This document shows, piece after piece, positions 1 to 7,281 of a stretch of 64,000 nt of DNA; the first letter of the stretch is position 1, and each line of letters begins with the position of its first letter. The position numbers and the translations under genes are program-made. Under the pieces are notes generated by a model. It was not told the DNA's origin. It did no database searches and saw nothing but the letters and a program-made list of their open reading frames with translations. This stretch comes from Rhizobium sp. CF080 (GTDB taxonomy: Bacteria; Pseudomonadota; Alphaproteobacteria; Rhizobiales; Rhizobiaceae): assembly GCF_000282095.2 (NCBI RefSeq), contig NZ_AKKC02000015.1:558001-622000 (forward strand). Direction: 5' to 3'.

Positions 1-482
1 CATTGCGAAACGCAGTGTGCCTCGTCGATCGCAAACAGCGCGATCTTCGCATTGCCGATCATCTCCTTGAAGGCCGGCGTGACGATGCGCTCGGGCGTCA
101 CATAGAGAAGATCGAGATCGCCATTGGCGATCGCCCGGCGGACATCGACGAATTCTTCGCGCGTCAGCGAGGAATTGAGGGCGGCGGCGCGTACGCCGAG
201 CTGCTTCAGCGCCTCCACCTGGTCGCGCATCAGCGCGATCAGCGGCGAAACGACGATGCCGACGCCATCGCGGCAGAGGGCGGGGATCTGGAAGCAGAGC
301 GACTTGCCGGCGCCGGTCGGAAACAGCACCACGGCGTCGCCGCCCGACACGACCTGTTCGACGACCGCGGCCTGCTTGCCCCGGAACGACGAATAACCGT
401 AGACGCGCTTCAGCACATCGAGCGGGTTTTTCGTGCCATCGTTGTCGAACAGGGGAGCGAGGCGGTTTGGGGTCGGCTGCAT
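1..482 (-). CDS. recQ: ATP-dependent DNA helicase RecQ, N-terminal part (truncated by the window edge)
   Basis: This is the 5' part of a superfamily 2 DNA helicase that unwinds duplex DNA in recombination and replication-fork repair. The reverse-strand reading starts MQPTPNRLAPLF and shows the RecQ motif order: Walker A (PTGAGKS, about residue 51), VVSPLIALMRDQV, LLYVTPERI, and the Walker B/motif II DEAHCVSQ near the cut end. About 160 codons are visible, so the second RecA lobe, zinc-binding region and HRDC domain lie outside. The ATG at 482 is preferred because the ATG 14 bases further upstream is out of frame. Family assignment is firm; completeness cannot be judged. Confidence 0.93.
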   Translation of the reverse strand, partial: MQPTPNRLAPLFDNDGTKNPLDVLKRVYGYSSFRGKQAAVVEQVVSGGDAVVLFPTGAGKSLCFQIPALCRDGVGIVVSPLIALMRDQVEALKQLGVRAAALNSSLTREEFVDVRRAIANGDLDLLYVTPERIVTPAFKEMIGNAKIALFAIDEAHCVSQ

Positions 483-701
483 GGAATCGCTTTCATGAAA
501 GAGCCTGGACTATGGCACAGGTGCAGCGCCCGTCGCGAGTGTATGCGACATTGAGCTTAGATAAGCATGGTATGGATGAAACCTGATGCAACTATACCGC
601 TGCCACTTCTGCTTGCAAGCCATACAGCTTGAAGCGCCTTTCGCCGACGTATAAGCCTCGTCTAGCCGCTCCTGGCCACCTCACTCATATCGATATCCAG
701 C

Positions 702-1847
702 ATGGCCGAAGACTTCGAACCGGATCAACGCACTGACGACAAACCTGATCATGCCCGCGTGGCGATCAAGGTCGATATCGTCGTGATCGGGGCTGGCCAG
801 GCTGGCTTGTCTTCGGCCTATCATCTGCGGAAACTTGGCCTCTTACCGGACAGAGACTTCCTGGTTTTCGACCATTCGCCGGAGCCCGGTGGCGCCTGGC
901 AGTTTCGCTGGCCGTCGCTGACGCTCGCAACCGCCAACCGCGTCCATGACCTTCCCGGAATGCGCTTCGGCGAGGTGGTCGATACTTCAGCCGACCTGGT
1001 GAAGGCATCGGTCGCCGTACCGCAATATTTCGCAGCCTACGAGCGGGCGTTCGATCTGCGCGTCCATCGCCCCGTCAAGGTGACGGTCGTCTGCAACCGG
1101 GGAGAGCGGCTGAGGGTGGAAACCGACCGCGGCGCCTTCTCGGCGCGGGGATTGATCAATGCCACCGGCACATGGGAATCGCCGTACATTCCCGACTATC
1201 CCGGCGCCGACCGTTTCCATGGGCGGCAGCTCCACACGCGGGATCATCGCGCCGCCGAGGAATTTCTCGGCCAGCATGTCGTCGTGGTCGGCGGCGGGAT
1301 TTCGGCGATCCAGCTGCTCGATGAGATCTCCCGCGTCACCTCGACCACCTGGGTAACGCGGCGGGAACCGAAATTCCGCGACGAGCCGTTTACGCCGGAG
1401 GCGGGACATGCCGCCGTCTCCCTGGTCGAAGACCGTGTCCGCCAGGGCCTTCCACCGGGTTCGGTGGTTTCGGTCACCGGCCTGCCCGTCACGCCTGCGA
1501 TCGAGGCGGCGCGGGAACGGGGCGCGCTGAACAGGCTGCCGATGTTTTCTGAGATCACCGAACACGGGATACGCTGGGCTGACGGTTCCGAGCAGCGGGC
1601 CGACGTGATCCTATGGTGTACGGGTTTTCGCAGCTCGCTCGATCATCTCGCCCCGCTGCAACTGCGCGAGCCAAGCGGCGGCATCCTGATGACCGGCCGA
1701 CTGGCGACGCAGGTCGCCCAGGACCCGCGCGTTCACCTGGTCGGTTACGGCCCGTCCGCTTCGACCATCGGGGCAAACCGGGCAGGTGGCGCTGCAGCGC
1801 GGGAATTGACGACCTTCCTCGGCGCTCCTGTCAATCACGACAAATGA
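702..1847 (+). CDS. FAD/NAD(P)-dependent oxidoreductase, flavin monooxygenase-like
   Basis: A 381-residue flavoprotein with two dinucleotide-binding folds: VVIGAGQAGLSSAYHLRK near residue 28 binds FAD and VVVGGGISAIQLLDE near residue 193 would bind NAD(P)H. The INATGTWESPYIP segment is the ATG-type motif seen in flavin-containing monooxygenases and bacterial relatives. Such enzymes oxidise small N- or S-containing substrates, but the substrate here cannot be named. The about 25 residues before the first Rossmann motif are longer than usual, so an internal start is possible; no strong ribosome site marks the ATG at 702. It stands alone, convergent with the DUF983 gene only 6 bases away. Confidence 0.8.
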   Translation: MAEDFEPDQRTDDKPDHARVAIKVDIVVIGAGQAGLSSAYHLRKLGLLPDRDFLVFDHSPEPGGAWQFRWPSLTLATANRVHDLPGMRFGEVVDTSADLVKASVAVPQYFAAYERAFDLRVHRPVKVTVVCNRGERLRVETDRGAFSARGLINATGTWESPYIPDYPGADRFHGRQLHTRDHRAAEEFLGQHVVVVGGGISAIQLLDEISRVTSTTWVTRREPKFRDEPFTPEAGHAAVSLVEDRVRQGLPPGSVVSVTGLPVTPAIEAARERGALNRLPMFSEITEHGIRWADGSEQRADVILWCTGFRSSLDHLAPLQLREPSGGILMTGRLATQVAQDPRVHLVGYGPSASTIGANRAGGAAARELTTFLGAPVNHDK

Positions 1848-1853
1848 CGGGGT

Positions 1854-2234
1854 CTAGCTGGCGCGCCTCACCAGCTTGCCCTCTTCCGCCTTGTAGAAAT
1901 ACTGACTCGCCACCAGCCAGCCTTTGAGCGGCCGAAGCGGCGGGATACAGGTCAGGAACATGAACGGCAGCGTCACCAGCAGGTGGACCCACCAAGCCGG
2001 CTGGAACTGCACCTCCAGCCAGACGCCGAGAAGCACGCTCGGCACACAGGCAAAGCAGATCACAAAAAAAGCCGGGCCGTCCGCGGGATCGGCGAAGGAG
2101 TAGTCCAAGCCACAGGCCTCGCACTTCGGGTTGAGCGTCAGGAAACCGTTGAACAGATGTCCCTGGCCGCAGCGCGGGCAACGCCCGCGGACGCCGGTCT
2201 GCATGGGAGGGAGAGGAGGCCATTCATGATCCAT
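1854..2234 (-). CDS. DUF983 family membrane protein with zinc-ribbon motif
   Basis: A small (126-residue) inner-membrane protein of the DUF983 family. The N-terminus has two Cys pairs, CPRCG and CEACG, spaced like a zinc ribbon (ending near residue 42), followed by two hydrophobic segments (about 52-75 and 80-105) and a basic tail. Family function is unknown; in alphaproteobacteria such genes often lie near cytochrome oxidase assembly genes, which is not the case here. I chose the ATG at 2234 because AAGGAC lies 7 bases upstream of it; an ATG two codons earlier (2240) would sit directly against that purine run. Confidence 0.82.
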   Translation of the reverse strand: MDHEWPPLPPMQTGVRGRCPRCGQGHLFNGFLTLNPKCEACGLDYSFADPADGPAFFVICFACVPSVLLGVWLEVQFQPAWWVHLLVTLPFMFLTCIPPLRPLKGWLVASQYFYKAEEGKLVRRAS

Positions 2235-2368
2235 GATCATTGTCCTTGGAGCAAACCGTCAAAGCGATTATTGATTGCAGTCATTTATATAGATTGATGC
2301 ATTCAATGCGTCGATTAGCCAGAATGCCGCAGGCATTCCGGTTCACGGTCGCGGACAAGAGAGGGAGA

Positions 2369-3772
2369 TCAGAAGAAGGAGCCAGCCATTTCGGGCGAGG
2401 TTTCCAGGGCGTGCCCCATGAATTCCAGCGCGGCCTTGAGCGCCGGCCGCTGGATAGGACCGCCGAGACATACGCGCACCGCTTCAGGAGCCGGGCCATC
2501 GACCGTGAAGGCATCGCTTGCCACCACGCCGATGCCGGCGGAGCGCATATGGCTGCCGAATGTAGAGCGGGTCCAACCGTGCGTCAGCGGCAGCCAGATG
2601 TTGAAGCTGTTCGGATCGCTGCGATAACTACCCTTCCGCAATATGCCCGCGACAAGCGCCTGGCGGGCCGCAGATTCGGCGCGGATGAAGTGCAGGATGC
2701 CGTCGGCGGTGCCGTCCTCGATCCAGCGGGTAGCGAGCGCCGCTGACAATGGTGATGCCATGACATTGTTGGCGCGCATGGCACTGACGAACGGCCATGC
2801 CGCCTTGGTATCCGGAGCGACGACATAAGCGAGCCTGAGACCGGCGCCGATGCATTTGGAAAGCCCGCCGACATACCAGGTCAGATCAGGCGCCATCGCC
2901 GCCAGCGGTACGGGACTGTGGAGTGGGATAAAGCCGTAAGCGTCATCCTCCACGATGGGCACATTGTACTTGCGCGCCACCGCACAGATCTCCTCGCGGC
3001 GCCTGTCGGAAACGGTCAGCGTCATCGGGTTCTGCAGGACAGGGTTGAGATAGAGCGCCTTCGGCTTCTTCTTCTCGCAGGCCGCCGCAAAGGCCGCAGG
3101 GAGAATGCCTTCGTCGTCCATCGGCAGGCCGATGAGGTTCAATTGCAACTGGGCGGCAATCGAACGGATGCCGGGATAGGTGACGTTTTCCGAGAGCACC
3201 GTCTCGCGCGGTTTTGCCAGCGTGCCGAGGATCGCCAGCAGCGCCGGATGTGCGCCAGGGGTGACGAAAATACGGTCCTGCGGAGGAACCAGGCCGCGCC
3301 GGCTGAGCCAGAGGGCGGCCGCTTCCTTGTCCATGCCGGCGCCGCCGAAACTCTGGTAACGCAGCAAATGCACGAGGTTGGTGGCGACCGCGGTGAGCCC
3401 TTCCCGCATCCGGGCGATCAGTTCCGGATCGTCCGGCTCCGGCGGCATGTTCATGGAAAAATCGACGATCGAGGCCCGGCGGGGATCCGGCGCGGCGTCG
3501 GAGACGAAACCTCGGCGTTCCTTGTCGGCACCGCCCGTCACGAATGTGCCCCGCCCCACATGCGAACTGACGAGGCCACGCTTCTGCGCTTCCAGATAAC
3601 CGCGCGCCACGGTCGTGAAATCGACATCGAGCACCTTGGCCAGCTCGCGCTGCGGTGGCAACCGGTCTCCAACGACGAGGTTGCCGCTCCTCAGGTCCAT
3701 CTCGATGACATCGGCGATCGCCATATAGCGCGGGGAACGGCTGCGGCTCAAGTCAGGCTTCCAAATCTTCAT
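2369..3772 (-). CDS. MocR-type regulator: GntR DNA-binding domain fused to PLP aminotransferase domain
   Basis: A 467-residue MocR/PdxR-family protein. Residues about 10-80 form a GntR winged helix (DRLPPQRELAKVLDVDFTTV, then GRGTFVTGG). Residues about 110-460 are a fold-type I aminotransferase domain with DDAYG and the PLP-lysine region GGLSKCIGAGLR. Relatives sense PLP or an amine/amino acid and control vitamin B6, GABA or taurine genes; here no target gene sits next to it, so the effector is unknown. The next gene upstream is separated by about 390 bases without a gene. Start ATG at 3772 gives the expected N-terminus. Confidence 0.88.
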   Translation of the reverse strand: MKIWKPDLSRSRSPRYMAIADVIEMDLRSGNLVVGDRLPPQRELAKVLDVDFTTVARGYLEAQKRGLVSSHVGRGTFVTGGADKERRGFVSDAAPDPRRASIVDFSMNMPPEPDDPELIARMREGLTAVATNLVHLLRYQSFGGAGMDKEAAALWLSRRGLVPPQDRIFVTPGAHPALLAILGTLAKPRETVLSENVTYPGIRSIAAQLQLNLIGLPMDDEGILPAAFAAACEKKKPKALYLNPVLQNPMTLTVSDRRREEICAVARKYNVPIVEDDAYGFIPLHSPVPLAAMAPDLTWYVGGLSKCIGAGLRLAYVVAPDTKAAWPFVSAMRANNVMASPLSAALATRWIEDGTADGILHFIRAESAARQALVAGILRKGSYRSDPNSFNIWLPLTHGWTRSTFGSHMRSAGIGVVASDAFTVDGPAPEAVRVCLGGPIQRPALKAALEFMGHALETSPEMAGSFF

Positions 3773-4162
3773 CCGTGACGTCCGATAGTTGGTCCTGAAT
3801 TGACTGTATATTGTTGCCCAGTGAGTCTGTCATCAGGAAAAGAACCGACATTGCACCGCAACTGGGGACCGGAGATATCCACGGCACTCCATTTACGGTA
3901 GTCAGTCAGCGCGCTTGCAATTTTCCCGTGCTTCCAACGGAAATTTCTGAACTGCGCTTTGTCGAATGATTTGGCCGGCACCCTTCCGATCGATATTCGA
4001 TCTGAACGCCGCACCGCACAATTGATCGCATAATTGAGGGATAACTCTTCCGAACCACCTAACTGGCGGACGCGGATAGTCTGCTTGCGTCGTTCGCGAG
4101 GGCCTGGCGGTAATGGCGCCAATGGCCTGCAGGTTTGATTGCCGGCAGGAGGCTCGGCGGAA
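3773..4162. other. Intergenic stretch, no gene recognised
   Basis: About 390 bases between the MocR-type regulator and the last gene of the Mrp operon. It is more AT-rich than the flanks, consistent with the promoter region of the MocR gene. A 163-codon reverse-strand reading (3769-4260) overlaps mrpG and has no protein-like composition, so it is not called. I see no RNA gene or clear terminator. Confidence 0.5.
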
Positions 4163-4564
4163 CTATACGTCGCGGGACCCGCTCCCGACCAAGACATCGG
4201 TGGCGACCTGGCTCTTGTTCTGCTTGTCGGGAACGTTGCCATTCCCCTCCGCCCGATCACGGTGGAGGGCAGCGCGTGCCAGCAACATGAAGGTGATCGG
4301 CGTGGTCACCGTCACGAAGATCCCGATCAGTATTTCGTGGAAGACCAGGCGCCCCGAGGAGACGGTGAAGAAGATCATCGAGGCGAGCATGACGCCGCCG
4401 ATCCCCCAGCTGGTGCCGAGCGTCGGCGCGTGAATGCGCTCGTAGAAGGTGGGCAGGCGCAGGAAGCCGATCGCGCCGATCAGCGCCAGGCCGGAACCGA
4501 CCAGCAGGAAAAATGCGACCGCGATGGCGGCCCAGACGGGAATATCGGCTGCAGGCTGGATCAT
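4163..4564 (-). CDS. mrpG: Monovalent cation/H+ antiporter subunit G (Mrp/Pha)
   Basis: The last subunit of the multisubunit Mrp (Pha) Na+/H+ or K+/H+ antiporter in the inner membrane. The 133 residues contain three hydrophobic helices and the subunit-G signature GAIGFLRLPTFYERIHAPTLGTSWG. The polar C-terminal 25 residues are an extension beyond the usual core. Its ATG overlaps the stop of mrpF in an ATGA junction, so it is translationally coupled. Assignment rests on motif and operon order. Confidence 0.94.
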   Translation of the reverse strand: MIQPAADIPVWAAIAVAFFLLVGSGLALIGAIGFLRLPTFYERIHAPTLGTSWGIGGVMLASMIFFTVSSGRLVFHEILIGIFVTVTTPITFMLLARAALHRDRAEGNGNVPDKQNKSQVATDVLVGSGSRDV

Positions 4565-4842
4565 TCGATCACCTCCCCGCGCATCAGGAATTTCGCGAGC
4601 GCCACGGTCGCGACGAAGCCCAGCATGCCGATGACAAGCGCTGATTCGAAATAGATCACCTGGCCCGTGCCGATGCCGAAGGTCACCAGAAGCAGCATGG
4701 CGTTGATATAGAGCGTGTCGAGGCCGATGATCCGGTCCTGCGCCCGCGGGCCGCGGAACATGCGGACCGAAGCGATCGCCATCGCCGCCGCCAGCATCAG
4801 CTGGGCGATCGAAACCGCGGTGAAGAGAATGATGGCGCTCAT
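4561..4842 (-). CDS. mrpF: Monovalent cation/H+ antiporter subunit F (Mrp/Pha)
   Basis: A 93-residue inner-membrane protein with three transmembrane segments and the subunit-F core RMFRGPRAQDRIIGLDTLYINAM split across residues about 27-50. In the Mrp complex it is required for assembly and antiport together with E and G. It overlaps mrpE upstream and mrpG downstream by ATGA junctions, supporting one polycistronic, coupled message. The length is normal for MrpF/PhaF. Confidence 0.94.
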   Translation of the reverse strand: MSAIILFTAVSIAQLMLAAAMAIASVRMFRGPRAQDRIIGLDTLYINAMLLLVTFGIGTGQVIYFESALVIGMLGFVATVALAKFLMRGEVIE

Positions 4843-5315
4843 GCGAATATCTCCATCAGCAGCTTCTCATACCTGTTCTTGATCATGTCGCGCCACTGCG
4901 CCTCGTTGTCGAGATCGAGGACATGCAGCAGCACCGTCCTGTCGTTGGAATCATATTCCAGCCAGGCGGATCCGGGCGTGCTTGTCAGCACGACCGCGAG
5001 GACTGCGACGGCGACATGGTTCTCGATATCCAGTTCGACCGTCAGGAAACCCGGATTGTGGCTGCGCCGGCCGATCTTGAGGATGATCAGCGCGACCGCG
5101 ATGTTCGACTTGACGATGTCGTAGAGCACGATCCCGAACAGTTTTGGCAACAGATACCATTTGGCAAACCTCGGCCTGTCCGGGCGCAGCGACGCCATCG
5201 CCCAGGAGGCGAAGACTGCGACCAGGATGCCAAGCACGAGATGGCCGGGCGTGAAGCCGTTGAGCAGCAGCCACATCAGGATCAGCGAGAGGGTGAGCAG
5301 TGGATAGGGCAGCAT
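4839..5315 (-). CDS. mrpE: Monovalent cation/H+ antiporter subunit E (Mrp/Pha)
   Basis: A 158-residue subunit with two N-terminal transmembrane segments (LLTLSLILMWLLLNGF and HLVLGILVAVFASW) and a cytoplasmic part ending LDLDNEAQWRDMIKNRYEKL, typical of MrpE/PhaE. The ATG at 5315 is chosen because GGAG lies 6 bases upstream and it forms a TGATG junction with mrpD; a GTG one codon earlier is also possible. It is needed for stable assembly of the antiporter. Confidence 0.93.
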   Translation of the reverse strand: MLPYPLLTLSLILMWLLLNGFTPGHLVLGILVAVFASWAMASLRPDRPRFAKWYLLPKLFGIVLYDIVKSNIAVALIILKIGRRSHNPGFLTVELDIENHVAVAVLAVVLTSTPGSAWLEYDSNDRTVLLHVLDLDNEAQWRDMIKNRYEKLLMEIFA

Positions 5316-6946
5316 CACTTGCTCCCTGCGTTGGACGAGGAGACGCCGTCATAATCCGGCACCACCGCCGCATTGCGGACCGCATCGATATAATTCCGCG
5401 GATTGCTGAGCGTGCGGATCGTCGTATCCATATACTGCATGGCCGGCCCGGCCTGGACGGCGAGCGCCAACGTCAGGAACAGCAGGAACATTACCGGCAC
5501 GATCTCTATGACCAGGACGCGCGGCACGGTTCCCTCGAGCGAACTCCAGAAGGTGCGGATGCCGGCACGGGTCATCGAGATCAGCGCGGCGATGCCGGAG
5601 AGGATGACGAGGATGACCAGAACCCAGACGGTCGCCGTCGGCGGCACGCCGATCGCGCCCGTGCCCATCATCGCCGATAGCATGGCGAACTTGGCGATGA
5701 AGCCGGAAAGCGGCGGCAGGCCGGACAAAAGGATGCCGCAGGCGGCAAAGCAGATGCCGAGGATCGCCATCGTGCCGGGCATGGTGACGCCGTCGCCCTC
5801 CTCCGGCTCGTCCTCATCCGCGTCGCCATAGGCTTCCATGGTCACCGCAAGGACGATCGCACCGGCATCCTGTCCGCGCTCGACCAGTTCGATCAGCATG
5901 AAGAAGGCGCTGATCGTCAATGTCGAGCTGACGAGATAGAGCAGTGCCCCGGACGAGATCGCCCCGTCATTGATGCCGAGCACCATCAGCAAGGTGCCGG
6001 AAGAAACCAGAACCGAGAAGCCCGCAAGCCTACCGAGCGCCTGCGACGCCAGCACTCCGATCGTACCGAAGATGATGGTGGCGATGCCGCCATAAAGAAG
6101 CACATCGGCGCCGAAGCCGGCGGACGGTCCCTCCCCGAACAGCAACATCGTCAGCCGCAGGATGATGTAGATGCCGAGCTTGCTCATGATGGCGAAGATG
6201 CCGGCGACCGGAGCGGAGGCGGCGCTGTAGGCGGTCGGCAGCCAGAAGCAGAGCGGCCACATGCCGGCCTTGATGAGGAAGGCGATGCCGAGCACGCCGG
6301 CTCCCGCCTCCATCAGCATCCGGCGGTCCGGCTCGATATCGGGAATGCGGGCGGCAAGATCGGCCATGTTGAGCGTGCCGGCGGTGCCGTAGATCAGGCT
6401 GACCCCGATCAGGAACAGAAGTGCTGCGGCCAGGTTGACGGCGATATAGTGCATGCCCGCCTTGACGCGCAAAGGGCCGGAACCGTGCAGCAGCAGGCCG
6501 TAGGATGCCGCCAGCATCACCTCGAAGAAAACGAAGAGGTTGAACAGGTCGCCGGTCAGGAAGGCGCCGTTCAGCCCGACCAGCAGCAGCTGGAACATGG
6601 TGTGGAAATGCGCCCCGACCGCATGCCAGCGGGCGAGCGAGAAGACCAGTGCCGCGACCGAGAGCAGCGCGGTCAGGAGCAACATCAGCGCCGACAGCGC
6701 ATCGAGAACCAGCACGATGCCGAACGGGGCAGCCCAGTTTCCGAGAAGATAGACGCCGTCGAAGTCGTTCGGGCCGCTTTCGATCCGCAGAAGCGCGAGC
6801 GAGACGACGACCAGGGTCAGCGTCGAAGCGAGGCTGATCATCGCCTTTACGACGCGCTGCCGTTCGTCGAAGAACAGAAGGAGCGCGGCGACGACCAGCG
6901 GCACCAGGATCGGCGCGATGATGAGGTGGTGGGACCAGCCAGTCAT
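5315..6946 (-). CDS. mrpD: Monovalent cation/H+ antiporter subunit D (Mrp/Pha)
   Basis: A 543-residue polytopic subunit homologous to the NuoM/NuoN family and one of the two proton-pumping-like units of the Mrp complex. It carries the proton_antipo_M core with the conserved lysine region IAFLIKAGMWPLCFWLPTAYS and multiple transmembrane helices. A short acidic loop (GDADEDEPEEGDG), about two thirds along, is unusual for the family. The start is the ATG at 6946 overlapping the mrpC stop (ATGA); the frame is open for a further 120 codons upstream across mrpC, but that reading is not hydrophobic and is discarded. Confidence 0.95.
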   Translation of the reverse strand: MTGWSHHLIIAPILVPLVVAALLLFFDERQRVVKAMISLASTLTLVVVSLALLRIESGPNDFDGVYLLGNWAAPFGIVLVLDALSALMLLLTALLSVAALVFSLARWHAVGAHFHTMFQLLLVGLNGAFLTGDLFNLFVFFEVMLAASYGLLLHGSGPLRVKAGMHYIAVNLAAALLFLIGVSLIYGTAGTLNMADLAARIPDIEPDRRMLMEAGAGVLGIAFLIKAGMWPLCFWLPTAYSAASAPVAGIFAIMSKLGIYIILRLTMLLFGEGPSAGFGADVLLYGGIATIIFGTIGVLASQALGRLAGFSVLVSSGTLLMVLGINDGAISSGALLYLVSSTLTISAFFMLIELVERGQDAGAIVLAVTMEAYGDADEDEPEEGDGVTMPGTMAILGICFAACGILLSGLPPLSGFIAKFAMLSAMMGTGAIGVPPTATVWVLVILVILSGIAALISMTRAGIRTFWSSLEGTVPRVLVIEIVPVMFLLFLTLALAVQAGPAMQYMDTTIRTLSNPRNYIDAVRNAAVVPDYDGVSSSNAGSK

Positions 6947-7281
6947 TTCGGCTCGTTCCTCCCGTCGACATGGTCGGTGCCGGTCAGGCCCCGGGAGGCG
7001 AGCAGGACGACGAGGAACAGCGCGGTGGTCGCAAACCCGATGACGATGGCCGTCAGTACCAGCGCCTGCGGCACCGGATCGGCAAGCGTCGAATTGGGAA
7101 CGCCATCGACGAGGATCGGCGGGACATTGGTCTTCACGCCGCCGACGCCAAAGATGAAGAGATTGACGGCGTAGGAGAGAAGAGAAAGGCCGACGATGAC
7201 CTGATAGGTGCGCGGACGCAGGATGAGCCAGACCCCACAACCCGTCATCACGCCGATCGCCGTGGACAAAACGAGTTCCAT
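6943..7281 (-). CDS. mrpC: Monovalent cation/H+ antiporter subunit C (Mrp/Pha)
   Basis: A 112-residue NuoK-like subunit with three transmembrane helices: GVMTGCGVWLILRPRTYQ, the conserved GLSLLSYAVNLFIF segment, and a third helix near residues 75-98 (ALVLTAIVIGFATTALFLVV). ALVLTAIVIGFA is a strong MrpC/NuoK signature. It follows mrpAB in a TGATG junction and precedes mrpD in an ATGA junction. Confidence 0.95.
   Translation of the reverse strand: MELVLSTAIGVMTGCGVWLILRPRTYQVIVGLSLLSYAVNLFIFGVGGVKTNVPPILVDGVPNSTLADPVPQALVLTAIVIGFATTALFLVVLLASRGLTGTDHVDGRNEPK

Noticed and set aside
3769..4260. A 163-codon frame in the gap after the MocR gene
   Set aside because: It overlaps mrpG, lacks a ribosome site and is not protein-like.
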